From Durusdinium trenchii (lineage: Eukaryota; Sar; Dinophyceae; Suessiales; Symbiodiniaceae), in assembly GCA_963970005.1 (NCBI GenBank), contig CAXAMN010013780.1, forward strand, positions 539,442-603,441: a DNA stretch of 64,000 nucleotides, read 5' to 3'. Below the pieces are notes generated by a model. The model searched no databases. It was not told the DNA's origin and worked only from the letters and a program-made list of their open reading frames with translations. Below, piece by piece: positions 10,075 through 21,477 of the stretch. A program made the position numbers and the translations under genes. Within the stretch, counting starts at the first letter, position 1; the number at the start of each line of letters is the position of its first letter.

Positions 10075-10550
10075 GCTGGGGCGCCCCGCTGAAAAGAAAG
10101 CATCGGCATGAGCCATGTCGTGGTGGAAACGTGGAGCATGAGAACTGATCATTAAGTTTGGTCAATTCAATCAAATGCGGTTCGTCTATGGATGAACATC
10201 CTTTACAATTCATGTGAAGAACTGTTAGACATCGAAGGACACACCATGACTTTTAACTTGTCTTTTTGGAGTTGTTGTGTGTTAGATAGTATTGCTCTAT
10301 CAAACCAATCCCTGATACATAGAAGGGATCCTGAAACAACCTCTGTGTGCTTGAAGCAGAGCCAGCTGGAGGCTGAAAGGCGGGTAGTGAAGTGGTCCAG
10401 GGTTGAAACGGCGATCTTTATATGAGACGGCGATCTTTTTGGGAGACGGCGATAAGTTCTTTCATTTCAGCTGACGATGTTTTTTTCGCACGTCCGGAGG
10501 ACGTAGGTATATATACTTCGTAGTCACAGTGCATGATGTCGGCTTTAGGA
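10075..10550 (+). other. Probable 3'UTR and short tandem GACGGCGATC repeat
   Basis: Downstream of the host gene stop the sequence becomes AT-rich with no coding frame. At 10407-10450 there are three tandem copies of AACGGCGATCTTT / AGACGGCGATC with a period of 18-19 bases. This core resembles the 21-bp repeat at 3748. No polyadenylation signal can be asserted; dinoflagellates lack a reliable AATAAA signal. Confidence 0.4.
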
Positions 10551-11345
10551 CTTGCGCCATTTATCCCCCATGTTTTCAGCGGTTGAGACACATGCAAAAC
10601 GTACTATAGATGGCGCAAGGCTACATGTCAAAATCGCGCCATGTATAACATAAAGTGCCAAAAACGTGGAGAAACACAATTATTTTGAAGGATTGTTTTT
10701 TGTGCCAAAACCGGGTTAGCACGGTGTTTGTTGGAAATCTTTGCTGGATGATGTTGCAAACGCACCTATAGATGACGCAACCAGACAGTGCATGAGCCAA
10801 CAACTTGGTAGGAATGTGTCGGTTGTCAAATGATTTTTGTGCCAAAGCATTCCAGTTGTTTGAGTCAATTTTTTCCCCTTCGCAAAAACATCCCAGTCAA
10901 AAGATGGCCACCTTCTAGGTCCCTCCCCATTCCTGCATTCTACTTTGTTTGAGCTTGTTAGTGGGCTTTCTCAGTCTGGCAGCTTTCCTCCACTCCAGTA
11001 CTGTCTGGGCTTGTGACTTGTTTTTTTCTCAGTCTTTCAATCCCACCCTCTTTCCTGCACACTGGTATCATCTGGGCTTGTTAGGGCTTTGTCAGTCTTG
11101 GGAGAGACTTGCGCCATCCATTCAGGGTTTTGCAATTTTGCTCCTGAATTGTTTAAAGTCTCTTCTGTAGAGCATCTTTACAAAATTCACACTCCACCAC
11201 AGGTTTGTCTACCTCCACAGCCTTTATAGATGGCGCAAGGCCACTGTGAAAAAGGGCGTGAATGGTGTGATTTCATCGCGGTTTTTTGGTGGCCTTTCCG
11301 GCGCCATCTACCCTGAAATCTCCCAAGCAGCCCGAGCCATCTACT
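10551..11345. repeat. Cluster of TAGATGGCGCAAG motifs in both orientations
   Basis: Forward copies lie at 10605 (CTATAGATGGCGCAAGG), 10766 (CTATAGATGACGCAA) and 11224 (TTATAGATGGCGCAAGG). Inverse copies lie at 10551 (CTTGCGCCAT), 10635 (CGCGCCATGTA), 11107 (CTTGCGCCATCCA) and 11300 (GGCGCCATCTA). Between them, 10950-11100 holds three imperfect copies of CTGGGCTTGTTAG..CTCAGTCT at about 60-base spacing. No ORF is convincing here. Confidence 0.65.
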
Positions 11346-12054
11346 TTTAACGCGGTGTATGCAAAGTTTGCTTCATTTATGTTTTGATTTGCAAACCGTT
11401 TCCTTGTTGGCTTGGCGTGCTCTGACTTCTATTGGATCATGTAGGTTTAATCAAAGTCAGACATCTTAATATGCTTCAGGAGGAGCATGGTTGCGCCCAT
11501 ATCCTTCGTGCGGGTTTAGCCATCCGCGACGACCTCGCACGAACAGTTCTTCAAAGGCCACGTAGCACTCCAGTGCAGCCACAATGCACGAAAGGTCGCT
11601 TGGGCAGCGGTGCTGTGCTACCGAAACAGGAAAGACACCTGCTTTTTACACTAGCAACACAACCATCCTGGGGTAGATAGACATTGATAGGAATATGAAC
11701 CAACTTCCTTGTTTTAGGATTTACCGTGCCATATTCTATCTAAAAACCGTATGCGAGACATGATTGCCATCGATCTCTAATAAGGCCACGTCTTAAAGCC
11801 TGATGAAGCGACTTGGTTCAGCTTGGTGCAACGAAGATGTTGCGTTTGCCAATCGGCAGAATCCTCCAGGGCCTCAGTGGCACATTCTTGCAGCTGGCTT
11901 TGCAAGCAGTCACATCCATGACATCCTTTTCTTTCGGGTTGTTTGTTGGACTGTTAATTTGACTGCTCTCAGCCTCAGCAAACCTCTACGCAGAAATGCT
12001 GTACAACATGAAATTGTCAAAGCCCCGGTGTTAGATATATAGTTAGAGACATGC

Positions 12055-12610
12055 ATGACATACAAGCAAACGTGTCCAACCTTCCAGCTTTCAAACCCAG
12101 CAAACTCAAGACAGGTGTCCATTGTGATTTTGCTCTTTGCAGCAGCTGTCGGGAAGCAGCAGCTCAATTTCCTGGGGGAGGTGCCTTTTCGGATGTTCTT
12201 ACTCCAGAACTGGCACGAGCATTGCTGGCGCATGAGGAGCCAAACGATGTGGAGGGTTTTCGCATACTTGAAACAACCAACCTGGACAGATGACTTCTAA
12301 CTCAGTGACCTCGAACCAAACCGAGAGGGCGAGAACGATGCGATTTGACCACGAGGACTGGCTCACTTACAAGGCTCAAGTGTACTTCGTGAAGGCTGAC
12401 CACAACTCCATGGGAGTCTTGGACAAGCCCAAAGTCCGCCGAGTGGACAATCGCTTAGCCGCGGAGCTTGGAGTCAAGCCGCTCTGCGATTCAGAGCTGG
12501 TCCAAGCGCTCAAGGACGCCCGATCGACCGGGGCAGATGGCGGGTTGACTGGTGGTCGAGTCGAAGCTCAGGGGTTTGAGAGGTGGACGGTACATGGCCA
12601 TATTCGGTGA
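12055..12610 (+). CDS. Possible small host gene, upstream exon(s)
   Basis: Two consecutive open stretches, 12055-12300 and 12290-12610. The second reads DWLTYKAQVYFVKADHNSMG, then KVRRVDNRLAAELGVKPLCD and SELVQALKDARSTGADGG. Base composition is higher in GC than the flanks. The pattern of a charged helix followed by a Gly-rich turn looks like a genuine protein, and an exon follows at 12753. Exact splice sites were not resolved and the first stretch has competing frames. Confidence 0.4.
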
Positions 12611-12752
12611 GATTCCCCTATCAACCCAGCAGTGTAGAATAGTGTCGAGGATCTCGGAGTTTGCGACACAGGTCACTTGTTCGTTCGCGAGTAATTAGTG
12701 CACATCTCGGATCATGATGGACCATGTTTGGCAGCTGACTCATGTGTTTCAG

Positions 12753-12890
12753 GAGGCCAGTGGTGTCAGTGCTTTAGAGCTGAGCGAGTCCAGCTTCCAG
12801 CGCTTCTTTTTGGGTGCCCTGACCCGCGCCATGGCACGGCTTGAAGCAGGAAAGCAATGGCGACCCAAACGGCGTGGGAGCCGAAGGTGA
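12753..12890 (+). CDS. Possible small host gene, terminal exon
   Basis: It follows a good acceptor (CATGTGTTTCAG) and reads EASGVSALELSESSFQRFFL, then ALTRAMARLEAGKQWRPKRR, ending TGA. The C-terminus is basic. Order and orientation fit a continuation of the upstream stretch. The following 12.9-15.1 kb has only short frames and no supported gene. Confidence 0.45.
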   Translation, partial: EASGVSALELSESSFQRFFLGALTRAMARLEAGKQWRPKRRGSRR

Positions 12891-15180
12891 GAGTCACGAA
12901 AGGTGGTGACTGAACAGGCTTCGACTGTACCTTTCAACTGTACCCATGCTTATAGGCATGATTTCATGTCCAACTCTCTCAGGTTTTTTTGAATCAGCAG
13001 GTGGGTCTCACCTTGCACAAAGACATAAGGGTCGCCGACCATTGCCAATGCGAGCTACAATTTGGCCATCCAACGCAACAATCCAAAGTTGAGGAGGCCA
13101 GTAGCAGTCTCTTGCTCAGAGTGCCCTTTTCCAAAATGAAAAAGGCTCTGAAAATCTTCAAGTGCAAACAGCAGGCACCTTGAGCTCCGACACTGTATGT
13201 GGACTCATGAATTTAAGTGTTTGCTGCTTGAAAAGGATGCCGTTGCCGTTGCCAAGCCTCCCTGGTGAAGCAGAAAAGGAAGAACCTTGAAACATTTGAT
13301 TATGCATGGTGTGGATCGGCCCGGGATAAAGTGCGACGGAATGCCCGTGCGCCTATACATGCTTTTGGGCTTTTTAAGGAGCAGTTTCACAGTAGAACAC
13401 GTTTCACATTGCCGAATCAGTATGTGTGCCCTATGCACCCAGATGCCTTGTGCATTGCTGCGGTGCCTCACAGTACAAAATTGCAGTTCTGTACGCTATG
13501 ACCTCTCCAACCAAAGCTCTGCAGGGCAGATACATCAGAGCAGTGTGTGCTGACAAGGCAAAACAGGACCAGCCTTCAGAGCAATGGGCATGGATGAGTG
13601 CACAGGCATAGTTGGCATAAGTTGCCTGCCTGCTATGCTTCAATTGGTTTTGGAGTTTGAACCAAGACCGCTTCAATCGAGTGGAATTGCTGCAACGAAT
13701 CCCAGCAGAGACTGGAATCGGCCACCTTTCCACGGAGCAACGTCTGAATGGAGAAACGATTGCGCTATATTCGCTAAATTGCCATTTGCGAGGAGCTTTG
13801 ATCCTTTTATAGCTCTATTGTCCTCCCTTGGTCAATAAAAAGTTGTTTGGATTTGTCTCCACTAGCTCGACAAAGGCCCTACTTTGTGGAAGCTGGTGCT
13901 TTCGGAGTTCGCTGGCTACAGCTGGTGGGGATGCTGCATTGTGTGCAGGCAGGCGATCAGATGGCAACAACTAGCACAGATGGCAGGCCATTTGACCGCG
14001 CCCCGACAAAGTCCCCAGACTATGGGCCCTGACCTAGATAGGTCACGTAGGGCCCATCCCTTTCGCACAGTACTTGACACACAGTGCACCAGCCGTGTTG
14101 CAATTGATTCCTTTTTCCATTCGGTCTCCGCGTTGTTTGTTTTGCACGGTTTCTTGCTAGTCAGTACGCTAAAAGCATGGCTTCTTCAAAGGAGGCTCTT
14201 GCATGCTCTTGCTGTGCGCCTGGCTACACCGTAGCCCGTGCGGCCCGTGTTGTTCTTTGGTTGCGGAAACGTGTGATGTGTAGTGAGTTAAAGAAATGTC
14301 CGTGAGCCCAAAACAACTCAAAAGTGACTCCAACCATCTCCAACCAGTTTTTGCGTCGATGCCATCTCTTGGCAATTGGCTGTTTAACTTCCTCTTTACA
14401 ACTACTTCTCGCTCAATGTATATATGGAGCCAAGCGACAGAATTTAGCACGATTTTGTTCTTTGATAGTAGGTGGTCTAAAACCTGCATCGCGCAAGGTT
14501 AGCGCAAGGCCATCCCAAGGTTTTGCACAAGGGCTATTTATATATATATACACGTCAAACACATTTATATGAAATGCTTGGTTACCGGATGTTACCGGCT
14601 TGTGTTGTAGAGGGGAACTGAAACTGAAACTAGGGGTGGGTAGTGGATTGGGTCTAAGACTCTAAGAACGCTTTCTTGTCTCCACCGCACGAATGCAGTG
14701 CGACATGCGGCAGTATTGTAGAAGAGAACTGGATCGAATTTACGTGCAAGATCCGCGCAAGCGCGAATTTACATAAAGCGTGAGGGGACATGTCGACTTC
14801 TTTGAGCCACCTGTTTCAGCCACGGCGCTTCCTGAGATTTGTCTACTAGAGAGGGATTTGACCGGGCCAAGCCATTCCTTTGAGAAGGTAGCCGTGCTGT
14901 TGCATGCGTACGTTCACAAAGTGTTATACACCGTCACTCAGAAGTTGCGGGCGTTCAGCATTGATAGACTCTGAAAATTTTGCTGTGGATGTGGAAGCAC
15001 AATCAGCAAGATGAACTCTTCGCGATAACAGTTTTGCCGCCTAGCTTTAGTTCAACCCAGTCCAAGAAAACCGGGTACTTGCTTTTTTGTTTGTGTTCCC
15101 TTGCCACAAGTGATCCATCAAACTTGGATCGAAGAAACCTGGTCCAGCTTCTGTGGGCTTAGTATTGTTTCTGTTTATAT

Positions 15181-15264
15181 TTGTTCCTAGTAGCGTTCTT
15201 GTTACTACTAGTAAGGCACCTGTTACTACTAGCGTGGCACCTGTTCCTAATAGCGGGCCTAGTG
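15181..15264 (-). repeat. CTAGTAGC dispersed repeat, inverse orientation
   Basis: Runs of TTCCTAGTAGC / GTTACTACTAG / CCTGTTACTACTAGCG spaced about 20 bases apart. The same unit in the opposite orientation (GCTACTAGGAGCAAGGAC) occurs at 16975 and 39561. Confidence 0.7.
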
Positions 15265-16491
15265 TCCAGACCAACTTTCCTGTTCATTTGCTCCATCGAT
15301 TCTGTCAAAACCCCGTCAGTATAACTCCTAATATGGCTTTGGATCAAAAACCGCAACACCCTGGTTGACCACCGAAAAGGAACAACATAATATAGAAGTA
15401 CTCGATGTCTGTAGTGTTTTCACAAGTTTTTGTGATGCAAATGGTTAATGTTTGCAAGGCAACTGAGATTCCGAAGGCCGCACACGCAAGTCACTGCTTG
15501 TGTCCCGGAAGAAGCATGCAAAAGTCAAAAGTATCAGGAAATCAGGCATGTTGAATTGCAAATTGCACGTGTGTGAAGCTGTTTCCACATTTCCGAAACT
15601 GGTGAGTAATTAGTAATTGGATGTAGTTGGTCATCCTTACGCCCATCAAAACACAGGCCCCGCGCTTCCATGCGCTTCCCCCTTTAACAAAAAATCCGGT
15701 GCCGCGTGTTTTTGAATTGGGGTCCGCAACATGGCTGAACCTCGCAAGATGTAGACCAAAATGCACTTCTTGGAATTGGAGTGTACATCAAGTGGAAGAT
15801 GTAGCTGAGTAACCTAAAGCCAAATACAGACCCGCGACCGATAGTGAACAAGCATCATGATGGAAAGATGAAAATGTATTTCAATATTATTAATCATAGA
15901 TTAGATACCCAAGAAATTAGCGTGGCGAAAAAATCCTGCAGCATAGAGTTTGCCCCCCTTGAAGGTTTCCTTCTAAAGATCCCAATGCTTAACAACAGAC
16001 GTTGATTCTCAGAAGAAACGATACGAAGCAAACGCAGTCAACACGAGAAAAAGCATTGCTGAAAGTAAGCCGACTGCCACCAAATAAGGGACACCCACCA
16101 GCAGTTGTTGTCAATGGGTGGCCCCAGTGTATTTGGACACTCCCTGGATTCAAATCTTCCCTAAAGGGCATTGCTAAAATGAAACATGCAACATAGAGAA
16201 ATTGCCCTTTCCCTTGAATATGTTCTCCCAAAAAAGAACCCGTGAAGTTCCTGGATTGATTTTTTTTCCTGAATACAAACATAATGTTCTTCTTTGTAAG
16301 TCTGAGTGTTGCTTTAGATCTCTAGTCAGTGCCAATGCTTGGCCAGGAATATGGCATTGACTTTTCCACCACGGTGGGAGCATCCATGGCTACTTGACAT
16401 AATTTGGCATGGCTACTTGATGAAGAAGGACTTGTTCACCTCATCTCACCTCATCTCACCTCTTTGGTCATCCTGAAGCACGGTCGACCCA

Positions 16492-16710
16492 GTGCGTTTA
16501 CACGACCTGGGCCTCGAGGTTCCAGTCTTCAACGCATCTGGAGATGTTTTGCTCTTCGAGCGCCTGACCCAACGACTGAAGGGCTGGTCCCGAGGGGAGG
16601 CTCTGGGGTGCATGGGGACAGGACGGGAGAACAATTGCCCCTTGTTTATCCATAGAGCCAGCATGAGCCAGCCAAAGGGCAGAAATTCGGCACAGTTGAA
16701 AGAACCAATT
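16492..16710 (+). CDS. Possible exon (weak)
   Basis: The frame reads RLHDLGLEVPVFNASGDVLL, then FERLTQRLKGWSRGEALG, with balanced composition, unlike its AT-rich surroundings. No splice sites were pinned and there is no homology I can name. A competing antisense frame of 72 codons exists. Confidence 0.2.
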
Positions 16711-16974
16711 GCTTATATATATATATAGTGGTTGTGTGTGTGTGGCTTGCTGTGATGTAGCTAATTAAGAAAGTCAAGGATGGGAGCAGCAGATTCCAGC
16801 CGCGAGTTCCGGTTTTTGTTCCGGATCCAGTCAGAATGGCTGCATGTGGCGGTCTTCTGCTGCGCAGGTGGTAGTGGCCACATCGCCCAAAGATCCCGAC
16901 GCAAGAATTTGCCTGTGGCCCAGTGGCCGAGTTGGATACAGCCTAAAAAGAAGCAGAACTCATCCAAGCTCATG

Positions 16975-17096
16975 AAGCTACTAGGGGCTCCTGGCATCGC
17001 TAGTAGGAGCAAGGACACAACTAGGGGCTCCTGGCCGTACTACTAGGAACACGAAGCCATTTAAGAAGCCACTAGTAACAAGAAGCTACTAGCTCT
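16975..17096 (+). repeat. CTAGTAGC dispersed repeat, forward orientation
   Basis: Units such as GCTACTAGGGGCTCCTGGC and CTACTAGGAACACGAAG recur, ending in CACTAGTAACAAGAAGCTACTAG, an imperfect palindrome. Confidence 0.7.
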
Positions 17097-17225
17097 CGAG
17101 GCAAACGTATTTTGGGCCTTCCTGGAGACCGGGCTTGGAGCCTCAGAATGTGATACTTTGGGTGCGGATGAGCCATTGGAGTCATGTCATATTTCCAAAA
17201 CCTGGACACCAGGTCCTCATTTGTT

Positions 17226-17272
17226 GTTCATTCATTCATTCATTCATTCATTCATTCATTCATTCATTTGTC
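17226..17272 (+). repeat. Microsatellite (TTCA)n
   Basis: About 11 tandem copies of TTCA, followed by ATGCATGC and TATA-rich DNA to 17400. No gene. Confidence 0.9.
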
Positions 17273-19476
17273 ATACATGTCATGCATTCAAACATGCATA
17301 CATACGCAAAGTGCATGCATGCATTTCAGACACATTATATCAAGTATTATATATCATATCATTAAATTATATTGAGATATATGTGTGTGTGTCACACTCT
17401 GTTTCTAAGAGTTTTCCACAAGCAGGGGGATGGAGAGGACATGTGAGGCTCCATCCAACGAAGCTCCTCACATGATGCTAGGATATCGGCAAGGACGCTT
17501 GCCGACGTACCTGCATTTAACTGTTGCTCACGCTGTTCCACTCTCGGTTTGTTTCATGGTGTTTTTTTGCATGCTACTCCCACCTAACAGGTTTTAGCCG
17601 CCGTCGTTCAGCCGCGTTTCTGCAGACAAGTGAACAATTTGTTCAACATTTCAGTTGCGCTGACCTTTTCACCTTGCGTTTCCCTTATCCCTTTCTACGT
17701 GGAACAGAGATAACTGCAAACCCATTGTCTAAGTGTGTGTGTTTGCTTCCGGAATCTTTGTGCCCACCGGCTGTTCTGTTTTGCGGTGCTGCCAGCATTT
17801 CTGGCCCAGCCATTTTGGGTTAGATTTATGAGGTCAAAGTTTCGGCCCTGGGCGAGGAGAAAGAGTCGCAGCCCAAGCCTCTTTGTTGTCGCCTGGTTTT
17901 CGGCAGCCATCGTTTCGGGCGGACTTGCCAAGGGTGCTGGTGCCTCGCGGGCACGTTTGGCTGGAAGGCGACAACAAGAGTGCTTCACATGACTCGCGGC
18001 ATTATGGCCCAGTACCTGCCACTCGATTGACACGTGGAGAACACTAGAAAACCCTAATCCTTTCACAGAAGCCTGAGGTGGGTTTGCTTCAAGGAAAGGT
18101 GCGGCTAAAGCTGTGGCCACCCTTGGAAATTGGTTGCTCAGCTGAAATGTGTTCGCAAGATTTTGCAAGAATCTTTCCAAAAGGTGCATGTTGTGGAGGC
18201 AAAGCAAGATAAGCACGCATCATAAAATATGTGTTTAAGCATGCCTTGGTTGAGGTCGAGTTCGAGTAGTGCCTCCGTGAGTGATAAACGCCTGCCCCCG
18301 ACAACGAGCAGTGGCATGCGCCAATCGCGGCTGCTGTGAAGGGTGACGTTTGGACATTTCCATGACGTTAAGCCAGGCAAGTGTCAACGCTTATCTCGTG
18401 AGGTATTGAAAAAATTCCGAAATACAGTTCGCAATGCACTGTGAGCGACTGTGAGCATCAGAACTTGTCATCCATCCGAGTGTTTTGTTCAGCCTCAGCG
18501 ATATTTTTAAATATATCTTTGGGGGGGGGGCAGGGCGGCAAACAATTGCTTCGAGTTGTCTAGGCGCTGGCACCAAACCTCTTGAGCGAAAGGTTGGGAA
18601 CCTAAGTTGATTTAATTTGTTTGGTTTGCATTCATCAGTCAGAATTGATGTGTTCAATTGTGTTCATGCAAAACAAGGTCAGGCAAAAATCAGCTGCTCC
18701 TGTTGGCTGCGCAGACGATGCAGGAGGTCAGCATGAGGGATCATGAGGGTAAATGTGTGAGTATTTGAAGTTTCTAAGTGCAGTTGAGTGAGAGGAAACA
18801 GAAGTTTTGAACAATATCACTGAGATAATTGACGTATCCTTTCGTCAACAGGGGCATGTCATGTCCCACCAAGTCAATCTTGTTGAATCATTTCGATGAG
18901 GTTTTCGCCGACGGCGCACCTCAGAACAGTTTCACGGACCTCCAAAGGTTGGACAGGTGAAAGCGAAGATGGGTACAAGATGTACAAGGCTGGCCAGGCT
19001 GGGCCGGAAGAGGAGTCCATTCGGGCGAACAAGACCTTCTGGCATCTCCCGACACCGATTGCCAGGCAGATGAGGGCCTCTCGCGCTATTGCCAGGCATC
19101 CATGACATCATGACGAACTTAGCAGATGAACTTGGCAGTTCTGAGCATCAGACCCTGCACATTGCTCTTTGTTTCAATGGGGCCAGCGAGACCCAGTGGC
19201 CTGGGAAGAGTACGCACTAAACCCATGCATTGATTTGGGGTCTCAGTGTTACAAAGTCTTGCTGCACTTGCAGACTTGAAGGCCTTTGCTGCTGCGGTTG
19301 AAAACTTCAAAGGTGCCACTGGGTGTTCAGTGTGTGTTTCGAACAAACCTCAGTTGTTTGACAGAGGAAACGGGTTTCTCTCCACGCCAACGGCTGCTGG
19401 AGAGGTTGATACCGCTTCAAGAGAGAGAGAGAGAGAGAGATTGGCACCTGTAGGTAGTATATGCCAAGTCAAATGG

Positions 19477-19566
19477 ATTGCAAGGTTGGCCCGTCTTATA
19501 TATGTATATACAGTATATATATATATGTATATATGCAGCATATAGAAGACGGGCCAACCTTGCAAT
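19477..19566. repeat. Perfect 21-bp-stem inverted repeat with TATA loop
   Basis: The left arm is ATTGCAAGGTTGGCCCGTCTT (19477-19497) and the right arm 19546-19566 is its exact reverse complement. They enclose 48 bases that are almost entirely TATA/TGTATA. A (GA)n tract at 19420-19440 precedes it. It could be a tiny MITE or a hairpin transcript. It is one of the strongest hairpins in the window. Confidence 0.85.
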
Positions 19567-19599
19567 TTATTATGACGTGTCTTTTTCCTGCAGCTGCTT

Positions 19600-20957
19600 T
19601 GTAGAACCAGCGGGTGGGTCGCGCTTCTTGCCGCGCGGCGGCTGGCCATGGCACGGAGGCGGGGGAAGACCACATGCACCTAAAACCAGGAGCAGCCTGT
19701 TTGGGTGTGCAATGGATTACCCTACTCCATTGGACACCCCGGTGTCGGACGCCGCAAAGTCGGAGTGAAATCAATTAGAACACCTGTGCAACCATGATTG
19801 AAGGGAGGCCTCAAACAATTTCAACATTCTGAGTACTACTTAGACGATTACTCCTGGTGTATCCATAGTATAAGTTGGTTTCAGGTTGATATTGACTAAT
19901 GTTGGATGCTGATTAGTAATAGGGCCCTCTATATATAATGCTAAATTATTCAAACATAATTCTTGACACCATATTTGTTTTGAGGGTTCTCTATCATGCT
20001 AACTGTTTTTGGGATCCAGGGATCCTCATGTTTATATTAATTATTTGAACAATAACTAGAGTTTTAAATCATTCGGAGATTTGTCAATACTACTAAGCCA
20101 ATGGCTAGCTTGCTGAGAGTATAGGCTCTAGTTCTTCTTCAAAACTGACAGCTTCCCAAAGCCATCGATTTCTTAATCAATCCTGTATGTAAAGATTGCT
20201 CCTAAACAAAATTTCAAGATAGTACACCAGGAAGGCCCCTGATCCTCAATTATAAATATGTAGTTTAAGGATCCTCGATTGTGCAATTGGTTCATCAATA
20301 AAAACATGGTCATTCTTGATACTACTAAGCCAATGGCTAGCTTGCTGAGAGTATTGATAAGTATAGGCTTCTCTAGTTTTTTTCTCTAGTTTTTCTTCAA
20401 AGCCGCAGAGAACCTGAGAACCTTCTAGTAGTATGAAAGGATTGCTGAGAATTTCCAATTATATACACAGAACCTGAGAAAGGACAATGAATACTACAAT
20501 CAATTACAAAAGGATTCCTGCCAGGAACCCAGGTTTGTTTCGGAGGTACTTTATGCTGGCGGCGTCATTAACGACCCCGCTGTTTTTGTGCGGTACTTGC
20601 GGCACTTTGTAGTTTCGTGTGGTATTTACATGTCATCATAGCCTGTGGGGGGGTGGGGTGGGGTGGGGTTGGGATGTTAATGTTCAGTTCAAATTGCACA
20701 CCCATACAGCCGAAACCTTTCTACGCTACGCGCGCAATACGAGTGACTGAGAGTGGGGTGGGGTGGGGTGGGATGTTAACGTTCGGTTCAAATTGCACAC
20801 CCGTATACAAAAGAAACTCTTCTGCGCTTTGCACACCAATATGTATACACGAAGCGTGCTGTGTTGCGCACACATGTTTTCTCATGTTTTCTCGTACGCA
20901 TGTTTTCCTGCAAATAACAGTCGAAACGCAGTTCGCAAACCATTAAAAACATCGTTT
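19600..20957. other. AT-rich intergenic stretch with duplicated G-rich tract
   Basis: No coding frame is supported. AATACTACTAAGCCAATGGCTAGC occurs twice (about 20087 and 20318). A G-rich tract is duplicated: 20645-20673 and 20752-20773 each hold four GGGG/GGG runs spaced by T. Each is followed by ATGTTAAYGTTCRGTTCAAA and GCACACCC. Confidence 0.6.
20558..20582. repeat. Left copy of a palindromic inverted repeat flanking the retroelement
   Basis: GGCGTCATTAACGACCCCGC at 20560-20579 matches, in inverse orientation with one mismatch, the sequence at 37228-37252. Each copy is itself nearly palindromic about ATTAAT. Confidence 0.6.
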
Positions 20958-21077
20958 TCGTGGATCTTTCATGTTCACGAAAGGTAGCCCTTTAGGGGAT
21001 ACCTTGAGTTTGTCTTGCGAAGCAAGTGTTGGGACGTCCGGGTCTAATAATTGATCACTCAATTCAAACCCCCTCCC

Positions 21078-21477
21078 NNNNNNNNNNNNNNNNNNNNNNN
21101 NNNNNNNNNNNNNNNNNNNNNNNNNNNNNNNNNNNNNNNNNNNNNNNNNNNNNNNNNNNNNNNNNNNNNNNNNNNNNNNNNNNNNNNNNNNNNNNNNNNN
21201 NNNNNNNNNNNNNNNNNNNNNNNNNNNNNNNNNNNNNNNNNNNNNNNNNNNNNNNNNNNNNNNNNNNNNNNNNNNNNNNNNNNNNNNNNNNNNNNNNNNN
21301 NNNNNNNNNNNNNNNNNNNNNNNNNNNNNNNNNNNNNNNNNNNNNNNNNNNNNNNNNNNNNNNNNNNNNNNNNNNNNNNNNNNNNNNNNNNNNNNNNNNN
21401 NNNNNNNNNNNNNNNNNNNNNNNNNNNNNNNNNNNNNNNNNNNNNNNNNNNNNNNNNNNNNNNNNNNNNNNNNNNNN
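21078..21477. other. Assembly gap, 400 N
   Basis: Exactly 400 Ns. The gap begins after a C-rich run (AACCCCCTCCC) and hides the 5' end of ORF1 and probably part of the 5' LTR and the primer-binding site. Confidence 1.
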
